Of a stretch of 18,596 nt of DNA, positions 1 to 7,570 are shown piece by piece. Below the pieces are notes generated by a model that had not been told where the DNA came from, made no database searches, and worked only from the letters and a program-made list of their open reading frames with translations. How positions within the stretch are numbered: the first letter of the stretch is position 1; every line of letters begins with the position of its first letter. The stretch spans positions 1 through 18,596 of the forward strand of contig USDU01000020.1 in NCBI GenBank assembly GCA_900553635.1, given 5' to 3'. Both the position numbers and the translations under genes were made by a program. This DNA is from an uncultured Lachnospiraceae bacterium. Its GTDB lineage: Bacteria; Bacillota_A; Clostridia; Lachnospirales; Lachnospiraceae.

Positions 1-24
1 ATGCGTTTCTCATCTTTTTCATTC

Positions 25-696
25 TCACAGAAATAATTTCGGTTCAGCAGGTTCCTGTCTTGCCGCGGCCTCCTGCTGCGCGCGGCGCTCCCGCATGGAG
101 AACACACAGCCGCAGTAATCCTGCCGGTAGAGGCCATATTCCCTGGACAGCTCTGTGGAGCGCTTGTAACCGTTCCGTTTTTTGAAATCGCTGTAGAGAT
201 AGTCCACGCCATAATCCTTCGCCAGCTGACCGCCGATCTCATTGAGCTTCTCCGCGTTCTTTAAAGGGCTGATGGACAGCGTCGTGGTAAAGTAATCGTA
301 TTTTCCGGCGCAGGCCATCTCCGCAGTCTCCGTAAGACGCAGACGATAGCACTTAAAGCAGCGCGCCCCTCCCTCGGGAACCTGCTCCAGGCCCTTTGCC
401 ATCTCATAGAAGCGCTCCGGCTCGTAAGGCCCGTCCAGGAAGGAGATGGGATGCTCTGCGGGAAGCTGGGCAATCAGGCGCTTCTGCTCCTCCACACGTT
501 TTCCGAATTCCTCCGGCGGATAGATATTCGGATTGTAATAAAAGACGGTGATTTCAAAATACCGGGACAGATATTCCAGCACGTAGCTGCTGCAGGGCGC
601 GCAGCAGCTGTGGAGCAGAAGACGGGGCACCCGGCCCTGACGCTGCAATACTTCGATTACCTTATCCAGTTCTTTTTGATAATTTATTTTATTCAT
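25..696 (-). CDS. queH: Epoxyqueuosine reductase QueH
   Basis: QueH reduces epoxyqueuosine to queuosine in the wobble position of GUN-anticodon tRNAs, the last step of queuosine synthesis; it is a cytoplasmic iron-sulfur enzyme that replaces QueG in many anaerobes. The 223-residue product shows the family cysteines: HSCCAPC (C31, C32, C35), CFKCYRLR (C113, C116) and YCGC (C195, C197), plus the TTTLSISPLKN segment near residue 137. Length fits the family. The ATG follows AGGAAGCAGGAACG. It begins 15 bp after the stop of the carboxypeptidase gene and is probably co-transcribed with it; no functional link to the selenium genes is evident. The C-terminal 20 residues are Ala/Glu/Gln-rich and probably disordered. 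No hairpin-plus-T-run terminator is visible in the 24 bases left before the window edge. Assignment is secure from the cysteine pattern. Confidence 0.93.
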   Translation of the reverse strand: MNKINYQKELDKVIEVLQRQGRVPRLLLHSCCAPCSSYVLEYLSRYFEITVFYYNPNIYPPEEFGKRVEEQKRLIAQLPAEHPISFLDGPYEPERFYEMAKGLEQVPEGGARCFKCYRLRLTETAEMACAGKYDYFTTTLSISPLKNAEKLNEIGGQLAKDYGVDYLYSDFKKRNGYKRSTELSREYGLYRQDYCGCVFSMRERRAQQEAAARQEPAEPKLFL

Positions 697-711
697 CGTT
701 CCTGCTTCCTC

Positions 712-1542
712 TTACTTCTCGCCCAGATACTCTTCCAGGCAGATTCCCTGCTCCATGATTTCCCTGGCAGCCTCTTTCCCCACATAGCGGTAATGCCAGG
801 GTTCGAAGATGATCCCCGTTTCCCCGGTCTTATCCGTGGGATAGCGCAGAATAAAACCGTAGCGCCAGCAGTTTTCCTCGAGCCATTTAGCCTCCGGCGT
901 CTCTGCCTGCTTATCGTCCAGAAGCTGATAATCCTTTGCCACAATATCTGCCGCCAGTCCCAGGTTATGCTCGCTGGTTCCGGGGTAGGCCACGACGGTT
1001 CCCGCCTGACGATAGGCCTCCTCGTAGCTTAAGCCCTCGGCCTGCAGGCGGCTCACCTTATTGTTATAAAGGTCCGTCTGCTTCTCGATAGTCCGGTAGG
1101 CCGAGCAGATCCAGAAGTCCAGTCCCTGCTTCCTTCCGTCTGCCAGCATCTGCTGCAGCTCTCCCACCGCCCGGCTATCAAAATAGTAATTATTCTCGAT
1201 TTCCGACACCCGGGGACGATAGTCCTCCGCCATAGGGTGCGTGGCGTTGACCAGGGTCAGCTTCCAGTCCCCGGTGCTTTCTTCCCCGTCCGGGTTATCG
1301 ATTGTCCCATTGTCATACTCAGCCGTCTGCGTCCTATCATTTTCGGATTCTTCTGCTTCCGGTTCCGCCCCGGCTCTCGCCAGCAGACCCGTCTCCTTCG
1401 CAAATACAAGCTTCCCGCAAAGCAATCCCAGCACAAAGGCCATCAGCCAGATGGCTGCAAGAATCCGATAAAACTGCCTCTGCCGGCGGCGACGGCGGGA
1501 TTCGGAACGCCCCGGTCTCTCATATACATGCTCACGCTGCAT
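712..1542 (-). CDS. Membrane-anchored D-alanyl-D-alanine carboxypeptidase, VanY-type (peptidase M15B)
   Basis: Predicted zinc D,D-carboxypeptidase that trims the terminal D-Ala of peptidoglycan stem peptides at the outer membrane face. An Arg-rich cytoplasmic N-terminus precedes one hydrophobic segment (about residues 27-47), then an acidic linker (55-90) and the M15B domain (about 95-270). Visible motifs are FWICSAYRT, SEHNLGLAAD (zinc ligands H192 and D199) and EPWHYRYVG (E247, H250). I start it at the ATG at 1542 (276 aa) because GAGGTGA lies five bases upstream with GGAAC between; a GTG nine bases earlier is in frame but sits inside that Shine-Dalgarno. It follows the xdhC-family gene after about 70 bp and precedes queH. 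Nothing nearby suggests a glycopeptide-resistance cluster, so a housekeeping wall role is more likely. A perfect inverted repeat covers its ribosome binding site. Confidence 0.88.
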   Translation of the reverse strand: MQREHVYERPGRSESRRRRRQRQFYRILAAIWLMAFVLGLLCGKLVFAKETGLLARAGAEPEAEESENDRTQTAEYDNGTIDNPDGEESTGDWKLTLVNATHPMAEDYRPRVSEIENNYYFDSRAVGELQQMLADGRKQGLDFWICSAYRTIEKQTDLYNNKVSRLQAEGLSYEEAYRQAGTVVAYPGTSEHNLGLAADIVAKDYQLLDDKQAETPEAKWLEENCWRYGFILRYPTDKTGETGIIFEPWHYRYVGKEAAREIMEQGICLEEYLGEK

Positions 1543-1543
1543 G

Positions 1544-1578
1544 TTCCTCACCTCTTGAAGCTCAGTATAGGTGAGGAA
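1544..1578 (-). promoter_or_regulatory. 10-bp inverted repeat burying the carboxypeptidase ribosome binding site
   Basis: The arms TTCCTCACCT (1544-1553) and AGGTGAGGAA (1569-1578) are perfectly complementary with a 15-base loop. In minus-strand RNA the 3' arm contains the GAGGTGA Shine-Dalgarno and ends one base before the ATG. A -10-like TATACT (1564-1569 on the minus strand) overlaps the 5' arm and runs into the loop, so an RNA started there would lack the 5' arm. No convincing -35 is seen. The repeat itself is directly visible; its function as a translational insulator, or as an operator, is inference. Confidence 0.5.
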
Positions 1579-1609
1579 TGTATCCGGCTTGTATCATTTT
1601 AAAATTCTT

Positions 1610-2677
1610 TCAGCATTTCTCCAGCAGCACCTCTATGACGCCGCCGCAGACCATGCCCTCTTCCTCCGCGTCGCAGGCTGTCATGCTCACAGGAATCAGC
1701 TCCTGCCACTTTTCCTTATCCTGCATAAGCCAGCGGGCTTTTTCCTTCACGCCCGCTTCCACACAACCGCCGCCGATGGTTCCGGATACGGTGCCGTCCT
1801 CCAGCACCAGCATTTTGGTACCGACGCTTCTTGGCGCCGAGCCCCGGCGGGCTACGATGGTACACAGCACCTTCGCCCGTGTGTCCGTCCCGTCCCCGAG
1901 AAGCTCCAGCTGCTCCTCCGAGAAGCTGCTGTTCTTCTTTTCCCCGTTTTTGACGGAAATGATTTCTCCCAGTATCGAGACCGCGATTTCCTCCGGCGTC
2001 TCCGCGTGAATGCCCAGTCCAATGGGCGCGTGAAGATCCTCCACCTGTCCTGCCGGAAAGCCCTGCTCCAGCAGCTTCTTTTTCACAAGCGCCGACCGGC
2101 CCCTGCTGCCCATCATACCCAGATAGGCATAGTTCTTCCCCAGAATCTTTTCCAGGCAGATGAGATCGTAGCGGTGCCCGCGGCTCATGACCACAAAATA
2201 CGTATCCTCGTCGCTGTCCACTGCGTCCAGTCCCTGTTCGAAGCTGTCGCAGATCACCCGCTTCGCGCCGGCCCGTCTGGCTCCGTCCGCAAAGTACGGG
2301 CGGTCCTCCAGAACCGTCACGTCAAAGCCCAGCAGCAGCGCCATACGAAGCAGCGCCACGCCCACATGGCCCGCGCCGCAGATCACCAGCTTCTTCGCTT
2401 CTCCCAGACAGTCGCAGAATACCGTCTCCCCTGCCAGCTCCTGCTGCCCTTCGGCCCGGATTACCCCGGCCTCCTCCCGGTGTTCTGTGAAGAAGCCCTG
2501 TCCGGTTCTCTCCCAGAGAAGTCCGTCTCCGGCAAAAAAGGCTTTTTCCCCCGCATGGGGTCCCTTTAAGACGGTCAGAATCCGTTTTTCCTTTTTATCC
2601 TGATATTCCTGTAAGATGGTATATAAATGACGCAAGTTTTCCACAATCCTTCTTTCTTTATGCGCGGATATCCACAT
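1610..2677 (-). CDS. xdhC: XdhC/CoxI-family molybdenum hydroxylase maturation factor
   Basis: XdhC proteins bind the finished Mo cofactor, mediate its sulfuration and insert it into xanthine dehydrogenase; here selenium would be the expected chalcogen. Numbered from the ATG at 2677 (355 aa): a poorly conserved N-terminal part (15-90), a Rossmann domain with GAGHVG (101-106), SRGHRYD near 165, MGSRGR (189-194) and APIGLGI (217-223), then a clear XdhC_CoxI segment with RRGSAPRSVGTKM (277-289), GTIGGGCVE (299-307) and CGG (344-346). The usual order is XdhC_CoxI first, Rossmann last, so this looks permuted. The ATG has AAAAGGA eight bases upstream and overlaps the previous gene by 20 bp. A GTG at 2644, just after that gene's stop, is the main alternative start; its AGAAGGA is very close. 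It is the last gene of the SDMH unit. Confidence 0.85.
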   Translation of the reverse strand: MWISAHKERRIVENLRHLYTILQEYQDKKEKRILTVLKGPHAGEKAFFAGDGLLWERTGQGFFTEHREEAGVIRAEGQQELAGETVFCDCLGEAKKLVICGAGHVGVALLRMALLLGFDVTVLEDRPYFADGARRAGAKRVICDSFEQGLDAVDSDEDTYFVVMSRGHRYDLICLEKILGKNYAYLGMMGSRGRSALVKKKLLEQGFPAGQVEDLHAPIGLGIHAETPEEIAVSILGEIISVKNGEKKNSSFSEEQLELLGDGTDTRAKVLCTIVARRGSAPRSVGTKMLVLEDGTVSGTIGGGCVEAGVKEKARWLMQDKEKWQELIPVSMTACDAEEEGMVCGGVIEVLLEKC

Positions 2678-4001
2678 CTGCGAGTTCCTTTTCCCCACAT
2701 TCCACCAGGCGCACCCTTTCCGGATACCGCTTTATCACCTGACGGCCTCCGGTATCGCCGGTCAGCTCCAGAAGCTCCGGGAAATAGCTTCGGTCCCAGA
2801 GAACCGGATTGCCCCGCCGCTCCCCGTGTCCGGCGCAGACGATAGCCCCGGGATAAGAAAAGCCCTCCTCCAGAAGTCTCTCCATAGTCGCCGGTTCCAG
2901 ATAGGGCTGGTCGCAGACCATACACAATACGCCCCGCAGATCCGGATTCTGCCGAAGACATTCCGTAAGTCCAAGCTGCAGGGAATGGCTGATTCCCCGC
3001 TCCGGCTCCCGGTTTATCACAGCCCTCACGCCGCGCTCCCCGGCTGCCCCGGCTATTTCCGGAAACCGGGTCACAATCACACGGGTGCAGTCCGAAAAAG
3101 CGCCCAGCTTATCCAACGTTACTTCGTACAGGGGACGCCCGTCCACCTGCTCCTCCAGAAGCTTATTTCCGCCGTACCGGCTGGACAGCCCCGCTGCCAG
3201 CGCCACGATACCGTACTGCCGCCCTACCAGCGTCCGGACAGCCTCCGCGCAGCCCCGTCCTATCTTATGGGATTTATCGGAAATGAGATGAACCAGGCTT
3301 TCGTCCTTTCTCGGATCCACGTCCCCGATTTTCATGCCCTTCTTTACCGGCACGCCTGCCTGCAGCATGCCCCGGATCACGCCGTCGATCTGCGCGTACA
3401 CCGGCTCGCCGCCCGTATAGGCCAGGACGCTGCCCTTCTCTACGATATCGCCGATGGCTGCCACCGGCTCCATCACGCCGTCCCCGGAAGCCTTGATCAG
3501 GCGCTCCCTGGCGTAGCCGCCCACCATGCCCGGCACGCCCGTATTGGGAATGGCGCTGCCCCGGTAAATGGGGCGGCCCATGGCTTCCCCGCGCATGGTT
3601 TCGATGACCGCATGGCAGTCTGTCCCTGCCCGGAAGCCGGGCCCCAGAGCCAGCACCAGCGGCGCGTCCGTAAGCCTTGTGCCAATATTTTTCTTCGCCA
3701 TGATGGCGTCGATGACCACCTCCGGCTGCCAGATCTCCCGCACCCGGGCTTCCGGATCTACCAGCACGCTGATGACGCCCTGTTCCGAGAGGGCTATGGC
3801 TTCCTCCGCCGATCCGGCCAGCACGCCGGTCACGCCCTCTACCTCCGCCCGCCCCTCGTAGACCGCCCGGGAATAGGCCACCTGGCGGCGTACCGTCAGC
3901 GGTACGGCGATTTCTGTCATGATAATCCGGTGGCCCTCCCGGAAAAGCTCCCAGGCCACGCCGGTAGCCAGATCCCCGGCTCCCTTGATTACGATTTTCA
4001 T
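2658..4001 (-). CDS. yqeB-mocA: YqeB (EF2563-family)-MocA fusion, selenium-dependent molybdenum hydroxylase maturation protein
   Basis: Two proteins usually encoded separately are joined here. Residues 1 to about 258 match the YqeB/EF2563 family of SDMH loci: a GAGDLATGVAWELFREGH dinucleotide-fold start, then VVIDAIMAKKNIGT (95-108), ALGPGFRAGTDCHAVIET (118-135) and a barrel-sandwich-like stretch (about 172-232). From about 264 it is a MocA/YgfJ nucleotidyltransferase that makes molybdopterin cytosine dinucleotide from CTP and Mo-MPT: LAAGLSSRYGGNK (268-280), CDQP (363-366, metal-binding Asp), GNPVLW (398-403) and GDTGGRQVI (415-423). Its ATG overlaps the yqeC stop as ATGA, so translation is probably coupled. 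The exact biochemical role of the YqeB half is unknown; its association with SDMH loci is established by comparative genomics. The reading frame crosses the junction without a break. Confidence 0.9.
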   Translation of the reverse strand: MKIVIKGAGDLATGVAWELFREGHRIIMTEIAVPLTVRRQVAYSRAVYEGRAEVEGVTGVLAGSAEEAIALSEQGVISVLVDPEARVREIWQPEVVIDAIMAKKNIGTRLTDAPLVLALGPGFRAGTDCHAVIETMRGEAMGRPIYRGSAIPNTGVPGMVGGYARERLIKASGDGVMEPVAAIGDIVEKGSVLAYTGGEPVYAQIDGVIRGMLQAGVPVKKGMKIGDVDPRKDESLVHLISDKSHKIGRGCAEAVRTLVGRQYGIVALAAGLSSRYGGNKLLEEQVDGRPLYEVTLDKLGAFSDCTRVIVTRFPEIAGAAGERGVRAVINREPERGISHSLQLGLTECLRQNPDLRGVLCMVCDQPYLEPATMERLLEEGFSYPGAIVCAGHGERRGNPVLWDRSYFPELLELTGDTGGRQVIKRYPERVRLVECGEKELADVDIRA

Positions 4002-4813
4002 CCTGTCTCTCCTGCTCTCTGAAGGTTCCAGGGCGGCATCAGATCCGCCGCCATAAGAATCCTCGTTTCCGGACTCGCAAGCGCTTTCGCCGCTTCCAGA
4101 GCCGCTGCCTTCCGTTCCCGGGTATCCGCCTTGTTAAACAACACCGCGTAGGCCATACCGGCCCTCACGCCCTTTTTGCCTCCTGCCGGACTGGCCGCCA
4201 GCTTCGCCAGATCTGCCGCCGTCAGGACGTCCTTCTCTTCTTTTCCGAGAATGGCGCAGACCTCTTCCACACGGCAGCAGACCTCTTTGATAGGCTGCCC
4301 CACTCCGTCCAGTCCATACACGCAGAGCACAAGCCCCGTCTCCGGCAGCAACACCGGTTCGCCCTCTCTGGGCGCTTTGACCGGCTTCTCTCTGGCTCCG
4401 TCTGCCTCCAGCAGAAGCCAGATCCCCTCCGCCAGAAGCTCCCGGTAAAACCGATCCGACAGCGCTTTACATTTCCAGTCGGAAACAGGCTCTCCCATCC
4501 AGAGAGTGCCTGTCTTCTTTAACATCTCCCGGGCCGCCTGCAGATCCGGACGGTCCAGAAATTCGGTATTCTTTTCATATTGGATATGGGTGGTGGTGCC
4601 TGCGGCCGCCAGGATTCCCAGTTTTTTACATTCCAACTGGAAACGGCGCAGGCAGGTGGTTTTTCCGCCTGCACCAACGATGGAAACGACGCAGTTCTTT
4701 TCCTGTTTCTTTTCCGGTTTTCCGCCAGAAGCAACGCCGCCTTCGACCAGCCCCAGGGCAACCAGCAGCGACTCCCGCTCCACCCATTTTCCGTCTATCC
4801 ATTCTTTTAACAT
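3998..4813 (-). CDS. yqeC: YqeC-family selenium-dependent hydroxylase accessory protein
   Basis: YqeC is a marker protein of SDMH clusters, thought to act in maturation of the selenium-containing Mo enzyme; its reaction is not known. The 271-residue product has a P-loop-like GAGGKTT (47-53) preceded by hydrophobic CVVSIV, then AGTTTHIQ (71-78), LLEADGAREKPVKAP (134-148, the family signature with an acidic pair) and FNKAD (226-230, resembling a GTPase NKxD element). The first 40 residues are a variable, Lys/Gly-rich lead. It begins 12 bp after the molybdopterin subunit stop with only a weak Shine-Dalgarno (GGATAAGAC), so it may depend on translation of that gene, and it ends in a 4-bp overlap with the YqeB-MocA gene. 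A nucleotide-binding function is supported by sequence; anything more specific is inference. Confidence 0.9.
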   Translation of the reverse strand: MLKEWIDGKWVERESLLVALGLVEGGVASGGKPEKKQEKNCVVSIVGAGGKTTCLRRFQLECKKLGILAAAGTTTHIQYEKNTEFLDRPDLQAAREMLKKTGTLWMGEPVSDWKCKALSDRFYRELLAEGIWLLLEADGAREKPVKAPREGEPVLLPETGLVLCVYGLDGVGQPIKEVCCRVEEVCAILGKEEKDVLTAADLAKLAASPAGGKKGVRAGMAYAVLFNKADTRERKAAALEAAKALASPETRILMAADLMPPWNLQRAGETG

Positions 4814-4825
4814 GTCTTATCCGAA

Positions 4826-7099
4826 TCAGTCTGTCCCCAGCGCAATCTTCTCGCTGGTAATCGGCAGGTTCCGGTGCCATACGCCCGTCGCGTTATAGAT
4901 GGCATGGGCCAGGGCCGGAGCCGGGGTATTGATCACGATCTCACCGATGGATTTTACGCCGAAGGGACCGGTAGGCTCGAAGCTCGGCTTAAATTCCACC
5001 CGGAAATGTCCCATATCCTGGCGGGTCGGGATCTTGTACTGCATCAGGGAACTATTGATAAGCTTACCCTTCTCCGTGTACTGGATATTCTCGTAGAGAG
5101 TCATTCCGATTCCCTGACCTAAGCCTCCCTCCACCTGGACCGTCGCCAGGTTCGGGTTCACAACCGTACCACAGTCTACCACCGCCGCATAGTCCAGGAT
5201 CTCCACATGGCCCGTCTCCTTATCCAGCTCGATTTCCACCGCGCCTGCCATATAGGGAGGCGGCGATACCGGGGAGCTGTGGCTTTCTGTCACCTGTAAC
5301 GCGATTTCGTTGCAGACCTGGGCCTTGTAGCCGATCTCCTCGCTGGTAACGGATTTTCCGGTTTTCACATCGGTGGCTTTTCTGCCGTCGAACTCCACGT
5401 CCTCCGGGTCACATTCCAGCATGCCTGCCGCTACCTGACAGATCCGTTTTTCCAGCTCTGTGGCTGCCTTGACCACGGCCTGACCGGTAATATAGGTGGT
5501 ACTGGAGGCGTAGGATCCGGAATCATAGGGAGAGCTGTCTGTGTCCGCGCCGGAGACGAAGATCTCGTCGGTGGTCACATGCAGACATTCCGCCGCCATC
5601 TGGGCCAGAATGGTATCGCAGCCGGTTCCCATATCCGCCGCCGCGATGGCCAGCTTATAGGTACCGTCCTCGTTGAGCATGATCGTCGCGGATCCCACGT
5701 CCACGCCTGAGATACAGGAGCCCTGCATGGCCATGCCCACGCCTACGGCGCGTACCTTGCCATTTCCCATATCCCGGGCAGGGTATTTTTCCTTCCAGCC
5801 AATCATTTCGCAGGCCCGGACCAGACACTCGTCCAGACGGCAGCTCTCTGCCACCTCGCCGAAATAAGCCGGCATAAGCATCTTTTCCCGTACCACATTT
5901 TTCAGTCGGAGCTCCACCGGATCCATCTGAAGAACCGTCGCCAGCTCATTTACGATGGATTCCAGGGCAAAGATTCCCTGGGTGGCTCCATAGCCCCGGT
6001 ACGCGCCTGTGGCAAGCTGATTCGTATAGACTACGTCAAATACGTGACGGAAGGCCTCCAGGTTGGCCGTATACAGGGGAATCGCCTTGTGTCCCGTCAG
6101 TCCCGCCGTAGTGGGGCCATGGTCGCCGTAAGCGCCTGTATTGGACAGGTTGTAAAGGTCGATGGCCCGGATCGTTCCGTCCCGGTCTGCGCCGATGCTG
6201 ACCCGGACGTCCATCTCATGACGGGGAGATCCGGCAATCTGGCTTTCTTTTCTGGTGTAAATGATCTTGGACGGCTTCTTTGTCATCCAGGTAACAAAGG
6301 CCGGATATATCTCCGTCACCACCGTCTGCTTGGCGCCGAAGCCGCCGCCAATCCGGGGCTTCATGGCCCGCACCTTTGCCCTGGGAATTCCGAGGGCCGT
6401 GGATACAATTCGTCTTACATGGAATACGATCTGGGTCGAGCTTACGACCACCAGTCTTCCGTAGGTGTCGATATAGCAATAGGTCCGGAAGGTCTCCATC
6501 ATGGCCTGGTTGACCGCCGGGACATGGTAGGTGCGGGTAAGCTTTACCTCACAGTCCTCAAGGACCGCCTCCACATCTCCGTCTCCGTCCTCCATATGGG
6601 CGCAGAGATTCCGCCTGTTGTCGGCTCCCACCGGGAACCGGGATTCCCAGTTGTCCTCCGGATGCACCAGAATTTCATTGTCGATGGCCTCATGGTAATC
6701 CAGCAGCGCCGGAAGCACCTGATATTTCACCCGGATCACCCGCAGGGCCTTATCCACACATTCTTCATTCTCGCCTGCTACAATCGCTACCGGATCGCCC
6801 ACAAAGCGCACATGCTGATCGAGAATCAGATGGTCGTAGGGGCTCCACTCCGGATAGGTCTGTCCCGCTGTGGCAAACCGGTTCTTCGGCACGTCCTTCC
6901 AGGTATACACTGCCTCGATACCCGGAATCTTCAGGGCCGCCGCATAGTTTACGTCCTCCACGATGGCATTGGCGTGGGGGCTGCGAAGAAGCTTTACCAC
7001 CAGACATTCCTTCGGAGCGAGGTCATCTACATAGACCGGCTGTCCCGTCACCAGCGCTATGGCGTCCTTCTTGCGTTCCCGTTTTCCTACTTCCCGCAT
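4826..7099 (-). CDS. xdhA: Xanthine dehydrogenase-like molybdenum hydroxylase, molybdopterin-binding subunit
   Basis: Catalytic subunit of a three-subunit molybdenum hydroxylase, predicted to interconvert hypoxanthine, xanthine and urate (or a related heterocycle) at a Mo centre with a labile selenium ligand. At 757 aa it has the a/b hammerhead domain (about 15-135) and the two Mo-binding domains. Motifs seen: GGGFGAK (251-257), TGAYRGYGATQG (364-375), GTGCDT (491-496), VVDCGTVVNPNLATVQVEGG (640-659, read through GLGQGIG) and FGVKSIGE (713-720), where E720 aligns with the catalytic base Glu of xanthine dehydrogenases. The start has GGAGGTG four bases before the ATG and overlaps the iron-sulfur subunit by 13 bp. 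Purine specificity comes from the neighbouring permease and Xpt, not from residues I can prove. No in-frame TGA is present, so selenium would be a cofactor, not selenocysteine. Confidence 0.92.
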   Translation of the reverse strand: MREVGKRERKKDAIALVTGQPVYVDDLAPKECLVVKLLRSPHANAIVEDVNYAAALKIPGIEAVYTWKDVPKNRFATAGQTYPEWSPYDHLILDQHVRFVGDPVAIVAGENEECVDKALRVIRVKYQVLPALLDYHEAIDNEILVHPEDNWESRFPVGADNRRNLCAHMEDGDGDVEAVLEDCEVKLTRTYHVPAVNQAMMETFRTYCYIDTYGRLVVVSSTQIVFHVRRIVSTALGIPRAKVRAMKPRIGGGFGAKQTVVTEIYPAFVTWMTKKPSKIIYTRKESQIAGSPRHEMDVRVSIGADRDGTIRAIDLYNLSNTGAYGDHGPTTAGLTGHKAIPLYTANLEAFRHVFDVVYTNQLATGAYRGYGATQGIFALESIVNELATVLQMDPVELRLKNVVREKMLMPAYFGEVAESCRLDECLVRACEMIGWKEKYPARDMGNGKVRAVGVGMAMQGSCISGVDVGSATIMLNEDGTYKLAIAAADMGTGCDTILAQMAAECLHVTTDEIFVSGADTDSSPYDSGSYASSTTYITGQAVVKAATELEKRICQVAAGMLECDPEDVEFDGRKATDVKTGKSVTSEEIGYKAQVCNEIALQVTESHSSPVSPPPYMAGAVEIELDKETGHVEILDYAAVVDCGTVVNPNLATVQVEGGLGQGIGMTLYENIQYTEKGKLINSSLMQYKIPTRQDMGHFRVEFKPSFEPTGPFGVKSIGEIVINTPAPALAHAIYNATGVWHRNLPITSEKIALGTD

Positions 7100-7563
7100 G
7101 CGGCACCTCCGTTCTTCTTATACTCGATAAAGGCGTGCATTCCCCGCAGCTGTCCCTCATAGCCGGAGCAGCGGCACAGGTTGCCTGCCAGATACTGCTT
7201 GATTTCCTCGTCGGTGGGCTCCGGGTTCTCCCGGAACAGGGCGATGGCGTTCATAATCATGCCCGGATTGCAGAAGCCGCACTGCTCCGCGCCCTGATCG
7301 GCGATAAAGGAGCCGAATTCCTCTGCCTCCTTCTGCAGTCCCTCCAGGGTCTCCACCCGGCGTCCCTCTGCCCGCGCCGCAAGCATGGCGCAGGAAAGCA
7401 CCGGAGTACCGTCCAGAAATACGGTACAGAGTCCGCAGTTGGTGGTCTCACAGCCGCATTTTACACTGTAGCAGCCATGCTTCCGGACAAAATCAAAGAG
7501 TGTCATATCCGCGGCAATCTCATCTGTTATCTTTTTTCCGTTTAAGATCATCGTTACGATCAT
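7087..7563 (-). CDS. Molybdenum hydroxylase 2x[2Fe-2S] subunit
   Basis: Small electron-transfer subunit that passes electrons between the Mo centre and FAD. The 158-residue protein has the plant-ferredoxin-type cluster pattern [10 protein letters not shown] followed by C58 (C38, C43, C46, C58) and the C-terminal alpha-helical cluster domain with CGFCNPGM (C95, C98) and CRCSGY (C130, C132). Two additional cysteines, C31 and C36, sit next to the first cluster and are not canonical ligands. Length is normal for a stand-alone subunit. The reading frame stays open 53 codons further upstream, but that extension overlaps the FAD gene and is not family-like; the ATG at 7563 has AAAGGAGTGAGG upstream and begins 7 bp after the FAD subunit stop. 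The 3' end overlaps the molybdopterin subunit by 13 bp. Confidence 0.95.
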   Translation of the reverse strand: MIVTMILNGKKITDEIAADMTLFDFVRKHGCYSVKCGCETTNCGLCTVFLDGTPVLSCAMLAARAEGRRVETLEGLQKEAEEFGSFIADQGAEQCGFCNPGMIMNAIALFRENPEPTDEEIKQYLAGNLCRCSGYEGQLRGMHAFIEYKKNGGAACGK

Positions 7564-7570
7564 GTCAGCC

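Noticed and set aside
712..1542. VanY-type gene as part of a vancomycin resistance cluster
   Set aside because: No vanH, vanA/B/G ligase, vanX or adjacent vanRS is present; the two-component pair lies over 12 kb away beside other genes.
4826..7099. Selenocysteine in the molybdenum hydroxylase
   Set aside because: No in-frame TGA interrupts the frame. Selenium in this enzyme type is a labile cofactor ligand, so no SECIS element is expected.
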